DNA from: Aegilops tauschii subsp. strangulata
Taxonomy: Eukaryota > Streptophyta > Magnoliopsida > Poales > Poaceae
NCBI RefSeq assembly: GCF_002575655.3
Contig: NC_053035.3
Coordinates: 93,273,322 to 93,337,321 of the forward strand
Direction of reading: 5' to 3'
DNA length: 64,000 nucleotides
Shown here: piece by piece, positions 35,131 to 46,610 of the stretch
Layout of the letters: each line of letters opens with the position of its first letter
Numbering within the stretch: the first letter of the stretch is position 1
The notes under the pieces: generated by a model
What the model was told of the DNA's origin: nothing
Seen by the model: only the letters and a program-made list of their open reading frames with translations
The model's database searches: none
Position numbers and translations under genes: made by a program

Positions 35131-37639
35131 CGTTTATCGGTAACTTTACTTGGAGCTATATTTTTATTCACCACATGATATGTCTTTTGCTTGGAGCGTC
35201 ATTTTATTTTCTTTAGCTTTGCTTGCTGTTTGAATAAAATACGAAGATCTGAAAGTCTTAAATGTCAGAGAGTCTTCACATAGTTACATAATTATTCGAC
35301 TACCATTGATCTTTACTTATATCTTTCGGAGTAGTTTGTTGTTTACTCGTGTGCTTCACTTATATCCTATGAGTAAATGGTTGAATGATTTGAATGTCAT
35401 AGATCTAAAATTATATATGGTTAATATGCCTTTCCCATGGGGAGTAATGCCTTCACATATAAGAAGTAGAAGTGGTAAATTTATTGAAGGTTAGCAAACA
35501 TTGTATTGGTCACTTGAACAATTCATGAAAGAATATTGAAGGAAGAGAGGTTTCACATATAAATATACTATCTTGGACATCTCCTATGATTGTGAGCCCC
35601 ATTAATTATTTTCAAACCTGAACAAATTAGTTGAAGTTGGACAAGGAAGACAACATAATGAGTTATGCTTGGGTATATTTGTATATAAGTTATATTGTTT
35701 TGGATCCTCTAACATGTGGTGCTTGCTATTTAGAATCCTTTGCTAGCCAAAATATCTGTACTAAGCGGGATTACTTCTTGTGCATCCAAATTCCTTGAAC
35801 AAAGTTTCTTCCATGAGTGTCCACCATATCTACCTATATGCGGTATTTACCTGCCGTTCCAAGTAAATTTGCATGTGCCAAACTCTAAACCTTCAAATAA
35901 TAATCTGTTTTGTATGCCCGAATCGCTCATGTAGCGACTAGGGGCTAGCAGTATCTTCCATGCTAGGTGGGTTATTCTCACGATGAGTGGACTCCGCTCA
36001 TCATTCACGAGAAAATGGCTGGTAACTGGGATGCCCAGTCCCATGATCAAAAGATCGAAATCAAATAAAAAATAATTGCAAACAAAACTCCCCCAGGTTT
36101 GATGTTAGTTGGAGGCACCCGTTGTTTCGGGCAAGCCATGGATTGATGATTGTTGGTGGAGGGGGAGTAAAAATCTTTACCTTTCTGTTTGGGAACTGCC
36201 TATAATGTATGTAGTATGGAAGATATTGGGAACTCTTGGTCGTTATGTTGACAATGAAAGCATACCTCTCAAAATTATTTTCATCTCTGTTTTTGCTTCG
36301 AGCTCTGGCACCTCTGCAAATCCCTGCTTCCCTCTGCGAAGGGCCTATCTTTTACTTTTATGCAAGAGTCAGTAGTATTCCTTCTCATTCCAACCTACTC
36401 TTTAGTTGGCAAGCATCATATGATGGAAAGATCTAAGCAAATATGGCCATTCAAATATATTTGAGCATGAATTATTATTGTTGACATTACCCTTGAGGTA
36501 AAAGGTTGGGAGGCGAAACATTAAGCCCCTATCTTTCTCTGTGTTCGATGAATACTATTTGTTCTAAAAATATGCTTTGAGTGGTAGCAATCATGGAAGA
36601 CTAAATGATAGTTGAGTATGTGGAGTTTGCTAAATCAAAGCTCTGACAACGTCTACAAGAAGAAGGTTGCGTAGTAGACATCAGTAAGCAGATGCAATTT
36701 AACCAAATTGGAAGCAATACAAGCTAGACACCATATGCAACATGCAACCACATTTGACAGCGCGGAGTTAAAGCAAGCACCTGGGATGGTTGTGTGTGGC
36801 AATTGAGATCATCAACTGCAGAGCTACGTTTACTGTCTCCATCTGCTGACACTACACCCTTTAGAGCGCTGAAACACTTAGTGCTTATCTTCGAATTACA
36901 CTGGAGCGACTTCTGTCTTTTCTTTTGTGTATTGATCAACACTGCGTCAGAGTCTGAAATACCCATGCATAAAAAACAATAGTGTGAGTATGGGTGAAGT
37001 GTGTGCACAAGTAGTACAGTGTAAAAGTAGCAGATAGCAGGTCGGTGAGAAATAAATGACGGGAGACATATGATAGCTCTACAACATGCATGGCACACGA
37101 AATCACTAGATTCTAGGATATTGAAATATGAGCACAGGGATGGCTGGGAAATGCAGATGCTCCTCCCACTACAAAAAAAGACACATTCGTGACATTTTGG
37201 GCCGAACGAATTTTTTTCCTGTCATGCTTATGACACTTCTATGACGATAATTGTGACAAAACCCGGTATCATCATAGATATCGTGGGCTCATACTTCTAT
37301 GACAAAAAATCATGACAAAAAATGGGCTTTCATCCTGAGTGGGCCGGAGACGCAGCTGCATGACATTCTTTGGGCCGTCCATGATGAAAAAAACCGTGGT
37401 AGAAGCGAGGGCGAGTAAAATATCGGGGAGTTCCCGGTTACGGTGGGTGGTCGGGGGCTGAGCGATGCGCGTTTCTCTCGTACACGTATGCACGTGGGTG
37501 CGAGGCGTTGGGCTCTAACTGAACCTGAGCGATTGCACTACAGGCTACGCGTTACTGAACCCGAGCGATCGATCGATCCGGCTGTTAACTGAACCCGATC
37601 GAGCGATTCCGTTGCTAGTGTTGCTAACTGAAGCCGATC

Positions 37640-38340
37640 GAACCCTGCTGCCTCCTTCCCTTGATGAACAGTGAGCGTTGTTGGGGGTTGGGGGTTGGAT
37701 GAACAGTTCCCGGTGGGGGGTTGGATGAACATGACCCGTGGTAGTAGAGGCCGTTGCCGCTGGATGAACAGGACCCCGATTGATCGAGCCAGTTGGGGGT
37801 GGATGAACAGGACCCCGTGGAGGGCTGGATGAATAGGACGACCCCGGAGGGCTGGATGAACAATAGCCCATGGAGAGGGCTGGTTGAACAGTAGCCTGTG
37901 GAGGAGCGGTGGAGGCTGGATGAATAGGAGCCCGTGGATGAACAGTCACAGGTGGAGGCTGGAAGAGGTCGATGGTGGATGAACAATAGCCCGTGGAGGC
38001 AGTCGACGGTGGAGATGAACAGTATCCCGTGGAGTCCCATTTTGCGGTACGCCACACCCCTCCCGATGAACAGGACCCCCGTTTCGACCGTAGCGCTCCA
38101 ACACAAGTCCGTTTCCTCCGTTTTGCGATACGCCACACCCCTCCCGATCAATAGGACTCCGTTTTGACCGTAGGAGGTCCAAGAGAAGTCCACTTCCTCC
38201 ATTTTGCGGTACGCCAGACCCCTCTCGATGAACACGATCCCGTTTCGACCGTGGCCGGTCAAACACAAGGCCATTTCCTCTGTTCTGCGGTGCGCCAGGC
38301 CACGTTTCGATCGGCTGTTCCGTCCAAGCCGGTTGGCTCC
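37640..38340. repeat. GATGAACAG-type subterminal arrays of CACTA 2
   Basis: From 37660 a short unit with GGATGAACAGGACCCC or GGATGAACAATAGCCC recurs many times. From 38064 an 81-bp unit repeats (starts at 38064, 38145 and 38226), each with CGATGAACA, GTTTCGACCGT and TTTTGCGGTACGCCA. Because 81 is divisible by three, the minus strand stays open here as a 289-codon ORF, which I regard as a by-product. Confidence 0.7.
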
Positions 38341-38639
38341 CGATGAACATGACGATGACACAGTTTCTCCGTTCCGACTCAGCCATGTACACAAGCCCTG
38401 GCCGTACGTATGCGCGAGTAGGCGTTCGAGATCCCGCCCGTATGTACGTGTGTGGCCGTATTTTTTGGCGTGTGTTTGTATGTACGTGTACATAGTTTAG
38501 ACGGGACAGCCGGAAGTGCTATGTAGGGGGCTCTACTATGACATGTGCCGCTACTTACTCGGCCACAGTTCATCATTGCAGGGCGACCGATCGACCAGTA
38601 TGTACATACACGTTCGCGACAAGATAGACAACTGTATGT

Positions 38640-41000
38640 ACGCTTCAACCAGGTGGGTCCAAGCTGTCAGGGAGGATAAGGACGCACTTCCTTGCGTGCA
38701 AAGATATAGCTGCTGGGTCCCAGCTGTCAGGGGGAATCTTTCTTTTGCCCATAATAAGGACGCACTTCCTTGCGTGCGAAGATGTAGCTGGTGGGTCCTA
38801 GCAGTCAGGGGGAGAAAACATTATTTTTCAGGGTAAAAAGGATGCAGTTGCATGCATGCGTCCATGGGCGTGGTGCGTCCCCACTGTCAGCCTCTCACGT
38901 ACAATCATCTTCCGATGACTCTCGTTTGTTGACCACGTTGACCACACCGTGCCGAGCGCACCAAGGCCGGTGGACGACGGCGAGGCCCCGGACTGGAACG
39001 ACCCGAAGATGGGGAAGACGCGGCAGTGGAGTCGCAGATGGAGAGGAGTGGGAAACTTGACTGGTTTGGGTGCGCAGCAGCACTGCCGCCCACGGGAGAC
39101 AGGAGCAAGAATAGAGGTTGAAGAAGGAGCACGGCTGTTGGATTAACATCCAACGGTCTAGCTACTAGAATCATTTGTTGATTAAGTTGACAAAGCCCTG
39201 CGTACACGTCCGCTTAGTAGGCCCACAAGTCAGCCACCAAATCTGACGGGTCCCAGCTGTCAACGGGAGGAATAGTTTTTTCGCATAACAAGGAGGCACT
39301 TCCTTCCGTGCGAAGATACAGCCGGTGGGTCCCAGCTGTCAGGGGGGGGGAAACATCTTCTTCCAGCTTAATAAGGAGGAACTTTCCTTGCGTGCGACCA
39401 TGGACCTCGTGGGTCCCAGCTGTCAGGCTCTCCACGTACAGTCCTCTTCCGATGACTCTCGTTTGTTGACCACGCCGTGCCGAGCGCAGCGAGGCGGTGG
39501 ACGACGGCGAGGCCCCGGACGGGAACGACCCGGAGATGGGAAGATGTGGCAGTGGGGTCGCAGATTGAGAGGAGTACAAGGGTTATAAGTGGTTCTGGTG
39601 CGACGTGGGGCTGCAGTCGGTGGAGAATAACAGGAGATGTGGAGGGGTGGAGGGATAGCCTAGCCGGCGGTAGGGTAGCGCTTCGCAGCGATGCGTGCTA
39701 AGCAGAGCCGCTAGCTGCCGGAGGCCGGACCAGGCGGTCCCGGCGATGCTGGAACAAGAAGACGAGAGATTGAAGGTGCATGCCGGCCGTTGGATATAAA
39801 TCCAATGGCTGTGGATGTCATAATCATTTGTTGACCAAGTTGACAACGCCTTGCCTAGGCTTCGACCTATTGGCCCACATGTCAGCCTGCAAAAATGTGG
39901 CATATATTTTAACCCATGTTTTCTAGAATTTATAGTCCATTTGCTGGGCTGGGTGAGCAAATAATTTAATATTTTCTAAGAAATCCCAGCCCATTTGCAC
40001 TTTCTGAAATACACGAATTAGCTGGGCTCGTTCTATATATAATGTTAGGTTAGAAGGAGCAATTAATATAAACAATAAACTGGAGCGACAGATGTTTTAT
40101 ATATAAAATTAACAAATTAGCGACTTATTGCTCAAAACAAAAATGAGCGCGTTATTATTACATTGGTCCTTCAAATCTTCGCAAGCTTTTGTACGCAATC
40201 ACCAGGATTTTCCTTGCCTGAGTCAAAAACAACCAGGATTTTCCTTACCAACTTCTGTTAAACATTTACTCTTATAAGTTAATAACACGTGGGATGTTTT
40301 TATAATGTATATATAAGTCTCTATAAAATATACGATAATAGTAATAATATAAATATATATATAATGTGGTTAGAAGGGAAAACATAAATTGGACACACCA
40401 TTATTATTCTTATATATAGATAAATAGAATAAATATCTATGTTTTATTAAAAAAATACATTGGGTTGCCGATCTTTAAGAAAAAGTAAAACCTATGCTGG
40501 GAGGCCCATAGGCCGGTATGGACCTCAAAAAATAAGTTGAAACCACTGTCTCCATATGTCGTGGGCTACGCATGTTAAAAAACAAAACCTAGGCCTAGCT
40601 AAAACTTGTTTGCCTCTTGAAAAAAATGATACCAGCTAGATCCCCGATACCCCTTTCCCGCAACAACAACAAAAAAGAAGATCCCCGATACCCCTGAAAA
40701 AAGCTCCCCGATGACAGTCATTGTTGGAAATTTATTTCGTTTATTGACTAAGGTTGACAAACCGTGGGCCCCAACGTCATGATACAATTAGGAGGAAGCT
40801 TTTTTTTCTAATGGGGCACTTGCTTGCGTACGGCTTGGACCTGGTGGGTCCCCACTGTCAGTCTCTCGGTGTATAGTCCTCTCCGGACTTCTCTCGTTTG
40901 TTGAGCATGTTGACAACGGCATACAGCGGCGCCACGGTGAGTGCACACGGACGGGAAAGAACCAGAGCCGGGGAAGACACCTTCATTCTTTCGAACATAC
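38640..41000. repeat. Second subterminal array, GGTGGGTCCCAGCTGTCAGG type
   Basis: Copies of CTTCCTTGCGTGCGAAGAT followed by GGTGGGTCCCAGCTGTCAGG occur at about 38690, 38767, 38849, 39299, 39381 and 40820. Some continue into a longer unit with TTCCGATGACTCTCGTTTGT and, in two copies, GGACGACGGCGAGGCCCCGG (38969 and 39498). Between 39960 and 40740 the array is interrupted by AT-rich sequence with nothing recognisable. Confidence 0.65.
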
Positions 41001-41167
41001 CGCACTAGCCCGGTGGCTGCAGCCCTCTCACCCAAAAGCTATACTCCTGGGTTCGATTCCAACTGGTGCAGTTGAAAAATATCTAACACTTGCCAAACTT
41101 TCGTCCCTAGTTTACCCAGTTTTTCGCACACACAACATTGTCTTGCCATTCCCAGTTTCAAAAAAAA
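41000..41167 (+). mobile_element. Candidate tRNA-derived SINE
   Basis: TAGCCCGGTGG (41006-41016) resembles a pol III A box, and GGTTCGATTCC (41050-41060) is a perfect B box, 33 nt later. A short tail follows and the unit ends in an A-run (about 41160-41168). The total length of about 170 bp suits a plant SINE. No TSD around the whole unit was found and the tRNA-like part does not fold into a full cloverleaf by eye. Confidence 0.4.
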
Positions 41168-44100
41168 ACATTGTCTTGCCATTTTGAAAATAGCATATCT
41201 TTTTGACTTTGCATCATGTTTGAAAACTGCCTGTTGATTTAAATTCTCTGCCTCTGAAACATGTAAGTTTCTTATCTGAAAACCACTTGGACAAGCAGCC
41301 ATCACCGGTGTTCGATTCGATGCCGCGCTTCTTCAATCCCCCGGCAGGCGCGAGGGGGAAATAAACTTCCGTCCCGTGCTGCCGGTTGGGGAATGGAGCA
41401 AACTGGATTAAAGAAGGGGCCGACGGCGCGACTGAAGAAGCACATCAGACGCAATTTTTTTCTTCTTCAGTGGATGGCTCTCGATGGTGTTTTTTCCTTG
41501 CCTCTGCACCATACAACTTGTATTTTAGCCTCCCAGTCCGTGGTGGACCAGCAGCCCATTTGCTGGGCGGGCCAACCTACAGAAACCAGCACTCGATTTT
41601 TCATCAAGCCCGAAAAACAACGCAATACTATGTTTGTTTTGAGGCCGGAAACATTACAGCAGGGGTTGAGCGGGGGAGGGGAGAAGATAGAGCAAAAAGA
41701 TTAAAAAGAGTTGATGCACCGTTGCTACCCTAACAAAGTAGGTGCAATTCTTCTCGGGAAGAAGGTGTGCCATTGACACCCACACGTCACAAATCCCACA
41801 GTAGACATACTAACAAGTTCACACACAAGTACAACAGAAAAGGTAAACATTCGTATCAAACTCAAGTTCACAGGACACGTTCATATTCATAGCCAACATT
41901 CACAATCAACAACTCAAAAGACTCATATATGCACAAGTTCAGCATGTCTATGCATCCAAACGATTGATAGATCACGCGACAATATTCATACATAATTCAC
42001 AAAAAGATTCAGATATACACATGTTCAGTTTGTTTATGCATCCAAATGATTGAGATGATTGCCAATATCATCCATGGATGAACTTTAATTACCCAGGGTA
42101 CAGACTGGTAAATGGTGTTCGGTCGGAGGTACTTCTTGCTAAAATTAATGCTTGTACGAGTAAACTTTCGAGTACATAAGAGGCAGCACAGACAATCTGA
42201 ACTTTGCTTGTAGGTTTATCCTCAAATAGTGGCCTCGTGCCGAGGGAGGTTTGAGCAACTTGGCCACTACTTTCATCCAACTATTTTACCGGCTCATCTT
42301 GGTCTTGTAGCTCACCAAAATTCTACATTGCAGACAAGAAAGGAGGCGGTTGAGAAAATGAACCACCCAAATTTTTTGTGCAGTTCAACTGAAATGGAGC
42401 ATCCCTGGCGTGCAGACTAATTAAGTGCCAGATGAATATGCGCGTCAACCAACTTGTCTGGAATCTTTAGACTCCATGCCATACAGTTCGCTACCATATG
42501 TGTCTATAACCAAAAGGCACAAGTTGGGACCAAAGACTGGACTGCGTTTTTCTGGGCTATGCGCCAAGCAATATTTTTGGCGTTCACTCTCCAAATACTT
42601 GGAGTTTGACAACTAGTTGACACAGGTTGATACTCGAATGAATATAGGCACTTCTTCTTGTCAACATCGATGCTTGTCTGAGTGAACTTTGGAGTACATA
42701 GCGGCAGCATAAGTATCTGTCCATCTGATCTTTTTGTGCAGTTCTACTAAAATCGCCCAATGTAATGATTTGCCTACGAGTTCAGGCTCCAAGTTACTCC
42801 TTTATGAAATCGGCAAACAGTAACACAATACCAAATTACCAATACATATGACAAGCACAATAATCAGGATAAAGACCAGTACCAACCTGTGTGAGGTAGC
42901 ATATCAATTACTATTTCCTTTGACTGGAAGCCGCGATAACCGAAGCGACTGACAGCAAAGGAAGGAAGCAAGCCGAGATAAGCGACTGACAGGAAAGGAA
43001 GGAAGCAGTCGAGGCAATGAAGCACCCAAAGTTTTCGTGCAGTTCCATCAAAATCGAGCATCCCTGTTGGCACATATATTGAGAGAGTGAGATTACTGTA
43101 ATAGTGGGACTAGTTGATGAAACATACACTAACAAATAGAAGCACCCTCATTATCATAATGGGTAAAGTTAGCAACATAGTAGTCTTGCTTAAAGAGAGA
43201 TATTAGTTTATTTAATCAGTGCCAATTAGCTCAACACTCAAAGCATTGCCATGTATCATAGGTTGCAAAACTTTAACATGCAAAGATAAAGGAGTTTCCC
43301 ATGACAGTAGCACGATACAAATAGAGATGACAACAAACTAATATGGATGAAGGCCTTAGGCTGGTACCAACCTGAGCAAAAAAGCTTATTCATGTAGTCC
43401 CAGAAGAGATGATAAAGCACTCACTGGAATCACTCAATAGTATATATTTTTGTGCACTTCAAATGTATGGTTGAAATCACTCTTGTTTACCAGTGCTGAG
43501 ATTATATCGAAAGATTATCAAGAACTTCCAGCAGAGTTAAAGCACTGGCTGGGATACAGTTCACTGTATTGTCTTGTGTAGTTCCACTAAAATGTATGAT
43601 TGGCACAACATGATCCATGTTTGCACAAGTAGGAGCAAGGTGAAACCTTCATTAGCTTAGTGAGAAAGGATAGAAAGAGATTAGCATATTACTCTAACAG
43701 TAGCATCAAATTCATGATGGACAATACACAAAACATTGCCTCATTGAACCAATGGCAATAAATTGACATGCAAAACAATAGCACTATTATGTCATGACAC
43801 TACTAAGATTCCCTCCCTGCTCCACCACATGATTCACCTCCACAGACACACATACACACATACATGATTCAGCATAGGGTGCTACTAAAGATTTGTTTAA
43901 CTCCGACAGGAAAATTAGGCAGCGATAAATTAATGGTACTTAGTACTCCTAATTAATTAAGTGACCTTGCAGGAGAGACAGCAGAAGTGGAAGGGCTCCC
44001 TGGAGGATCGTCTCACATGTGAGGTAGACGTTGCCGGAGCCCTTGAATGGCCTCGACTGAGGCCTTGGGCTTCAGCAAGATACCTTAGCACTGTTGATCG

Positions 44101-44192
44101 TGTAGAGCTGGGTCATACATGCATCCAAAATCCAGTTAATTAGTATGATGTGTCATCAAGCCAAGTACTACTCTGTTGCATTTCTCTATCTA

Positions 44193-44453
44193 TCTCTACT
44201 CTACTCTTATCTACTCTACTCTTATAAAAAATAGTGTTGGTCATGATGGTGTGCGTGCCATCCTGCAATATAGGTCGTCTGATTTATATCTGACGGATAG
44301 GAAGAAAACTACGTCAATTTTGCAAAAGGTACCCACAACCCTCTCCACATTTGCAAATAAGGCCTTCCCTTGTTCATCCTTTTCTCTCACAAGATAAACT
44401 ACCCATAACAAATGCATCTTGATGTTACGTGCAACGCACGGGCATCTTGCTAG
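44193..44453 (+). mobile_element. Non-autonomous Helitron, 261 bp
   Basis: The 5' end TCTCTACTCTACTCTTATC follows an A (44192), and the 3' end CTAG precedes a T (44454), so the insertion is between A and T as Helitrons require. A small hairpin CGTGC-AAC-GCACG (44428-44440) lies 9 nt before CTAG, and GCACGGGCATCTTGCTAG is the terminus I recall from grass Helitrons. There is no coding content. It sits inside CACTA 2 and so arrived later. Confidence 0.75.
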
Positions 44454-45596
44454 TCTTCCAAGTAAACTAAGACTAGTAGCAACACAGCAATACAACACTA
44501 GCAAGATGTCAGGATAACATAGGACGGTACCATCGTGTGATCTCCATTTCCTCTTTATTCTTCTTCTTCCTCTTCATGCTCTGTTTCTCTTTCTCCTCAC
44601 CAGTTGGTGAAACCAAGTACATGATTGGCCTTCTATTTCAGAATTGGTTTTGTCAGTGAGGGAGTACAAGTGTACTAGTAAACAATTGCATTATTTTCTC
44701 ATGGCAGTCGCAGAATAGAGATGAACACATGCATTAAATATCATTCTTACCTAAAGGAAGGTTATGGTGCCAATATGGATGATGAGGATTGGAACAAAGA
44801 TCTCCCTTTGTGCAGTTCCACCGAAATGAACCAACTGTTCCATTCTGACATTCCAGTTAAACAGCACAAAAGTCACTTCTTTTAAGAAGTGTTTTGTGAA
44901 GTGCACCAAAAGGTCACTACAACAACCAGGTGAAATGGATATCCCTATTTGCACAAAAAGCTACAGAGGAAACCGTCAGAGTCTCAAACAATTACAGGCA
45001 AAAACATTTGGCTAAACTTGTCATGGCTTATAACAGTGGCATGGCTTCATTTTACCAGGGGCATTAGATTAAGAACAGCTAAATATTTGGTATAAGGGCA
45101 TGGGATACTGGGTGCACCAGCAGTCCAGCACCATGTACCTAAACCGGGGCATAAAGTGGTGATTCAGAGTTTGTTGCCCCGAGAAACAAACATCCAAGAA
45201 ACATATCTGGGTTGGTCCCATTTTTGTTCACTCTAGCCACCTACTCCTATGTGTGGATAACAAATCTAGTCCTGGTCATACCATTGTGTATAATGTTTCT
45301 CCTATATTTCCCTTTTCGACCAAGAGGCCGGTTGGATGACCAGTCTGTACTACTTTGACCCCCCTTCCTTCCTGTTTGTACAAGTCCGATGTACATACTA
45401 AATCCCCCCTTTATTTATTGTTTGAACCACTTACAAGATTCGACTCCATGAAGTAGCTTTACCTCTAACAATACAAAAAAAGGTGATGTTGGACCACCCG
45501 ATCGATAGGGGCTGAGAGGTAGAAAATGATGCACATGCAGCGATGTAGCGAGCTGGGGAAGTAGAGCTAGGGCGGTTTCGAAGGAAGATATACCTG

Positions 45597-45940
45597 AAGG
45601 TCCTCGGGATGTGGATAGGTGGGCGGCGGGAGGCCGGATCCGCCCACACTAGGGCAACGACGAAGGGATCGGAGGACCTCCCGCGCCGGCGCTCGGCCAG
45701 AGATAATGGTGCGGCCGGCAGTGGGTCTCCTCCCTCGCTGTCGACGACGGCATAAACGCGGCCCCTCCTCCCCTTCACCAGCGGAGGGGGATATGTCCGG
45801 ATCTAACCAGCGATGAGGATAGAAAGACAGTGTTACCACCGCTATCTTGTTTAGATCTGGAGAGGACGAGAGTGTGTGAATAGAGCAACCCTAGCAAGCA
45901 AGCGCACAGGCTCCGGCCTATATACATATGTAGTGGGGTA
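45597..45940 (-). promoter_or_regulatory. Candidate promoter and first exon of a minus-strand gene
   Basis: On the minus strand TATATAGGCC (about 45917-45926) is followed by a leader with GCTAGGGTTGC and CTCTCGTCCTCTCC, then GC-rich sequence open in two frames. One frame starts at 45778 (MKGRRGRVYAVVDSEGGDPL). A donor reading TTCAG/GTATATC lies at about 45596-45597. The GC-rich first exon and sharp change to AT-rich intron resemble a grass gene, but the product is not recognised. It may be the 5' end of a gene of CACTA 2 or a captured gene fragment. Confidence 0.35.
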
Positions 45941-46556
45941 GTTTTCCTTTTTCACTCCATCAAAACAATCGTTTAAAATTGTTTACGTGCCAGGTTGCCG
46001 TTTTTTTAGTTGTTGATAGTTTTTTGAGATAGCTACCCGCTTCTTCCAAGTGGTGTTACGGTGTGCCAGGTCGCACTTTGTATCGTTCAAGTCTGGTACA
46101 AGACCCTCCATTAAATGAACAACCACCGCCTCGTAAAATTTGTGAACAAGCCCACGGCTAAAATTATCGGAAACGTGGGCTGCCCCAACATGCATTATTA
46201 TTTATATTTTCTATGTGGGAGTATCCTCAAAACAAAATGTGAGAGTACAATATTTATTGGACCCCTTTGTAATTGGTGCTAAATTTTGACCAAAGATTTA
46301 ACTGAGAAATTGTTAGTGCATATGTTAACAAAAATTATATCGTTTGATTCATATTTCAACATAGTTTTCAATGATGTAATTTTTTGTGACATGCATGAAC
46401 ATTTGGTTGGTTAAACTTATATTCAAAATTTGGCAAGGTGCATTAAATCAACACATGCAATTATCAAAAGGAGAGTCACGACATGCACATGCGTTGTAAT
46501 TAATGCATCGATAAACGCAAATTATTGAAATATATTGAGTGCAGTGCTTTGATGTG
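45941..46556. other. Unassigned AT-rich spacer
   Basis: No gene and no recognised repeat. GTGCCAGGT occurs twice (45987 and 46064). The right end runs into the duplicated unit beginning near 46550. Confidence 0.4.
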
Positions 46557-46610
46557 TCACGTCAACTCGTACAACAACGAGAAGTTTGATTACAACACCC
46601 TCTCCCTTGC

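Larger units (their letters stand above)
31805..36683 (+). mobile_element. Element B, LTR retrotransposon with collapsed 3' LTR
   Basis: Inserted in the CACTA exon array with TSD GTAAG (31800-31804 and 36684-36688). The 5' LTR is 31805-33470 (1,666 bp, TGATACGTCTCC...GTAGACATCA) with the promoter-like TATATATA at 32164-32171 and a (TC)14 microsatellite at 32392-32420. The PBS TGGCGCCGTTGCTGGGGA (33480-33497) fits tRNA-Asp. The 3' LTR is reduced to its last 37 bp or so (36647-36683), joined directly to the internal sequence, although the TSD is intact. There is one acidic ORF and no polymerase. Confidence 0.85.
26772..36970 (-). repeat. Tandem array of exon-bearing repeats upstream of the transposase
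   Basis: At least eight related exon-like blocks on the minus strand, each ending with TPPSQ (or a variant) and a donor reading CAG/GTGCTTGC. Their 3' ends lie at 26772, 27434 (truncated copy), 27624, 28384, 29155, 29884, 30835, 31515 and 36781. Most also carry GGPLEQxKQR or a similar stretch. Between them are introns built from a repeated segment containing AAGCAGATGCAATTTAAC and GCAACATGCAACCA. After removing the MITE and element B, spacings are about 380, 680, 730, 760 and 770 bp. Two exon types alternate (an LQVPSL type and a SPHDSQET type), which suggests duplication of a two-exon module. Whether all were spliced into one transcript is unknown. Confidence 0.65.
22339..37166 (-). mobile_element. 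CACTA transposon 1, right end not found
   Basis: The left terminus reads CACTCCAAAAAAATACACTTCC, one base off the CACTA consensus, followed by short repeats of CTTCCATGACGAT and a dense subterminal array (22760-23700). The gene inside is on the minus strand: a Transposase_24-type pseudogene (23844-26200) preceded upstream by a tandem array of exon-like repeats (26772 to 36970). Two younger insertions interrupt it: a hAT-like MITE (30122-30683) and element B (31805-36683). No inverted copy of the terminus was seen; the next CACTA end, at 37167, points the same way and so cannot be its partner. Confidence 0.75.
37167..45596. mobile_element. CACTA transposon 2, left end and interior
   Basis: The terminus CACTACAAAAAAAGACACATTCG at 37167 reads rightwards and is followed by short direct and inverted repeats (CTTCTATGACGATAAT, TATGACAAAAAATCATGAC). 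Large subterminal arrays then run to about 41000. Beyond them, 41170-45596 is a low-complexity, exon-like but unassigned region in which a phrase similar to GTGCAGTTCCACTAAAAT recurs (42390, 42738, 43038, 43575, 44812). No matching right terminus was found, so the right border is arbitrary. Confidence 0.55.

Noticed and set aside
22339..37180. The two CACTA termini as the two ends of one element
   Set aside because: They are in the same orientation, whereas ends of one element must be inverted, and the sequences after the first dozen bases differ.
37624..38493. 289-codon minus-strand ORF
   Set aside because: It is produced by the 81-bp and GATGAACAG subterminal repeats of CACTA 2; it has low complexity and no known domain.
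41000..41072. Intact tRNA gene
   Set aside because: A and B boxes are present, but the acceptor and anticodon stems do not pair by eye; a SINE head is the better explanation.
44497..44512. CACTAGCAAGATG as the end of a second, inverted Helitron
   Set aside because: There is no hairpin or GCACGGG sequence next to it and no matching 5' end.
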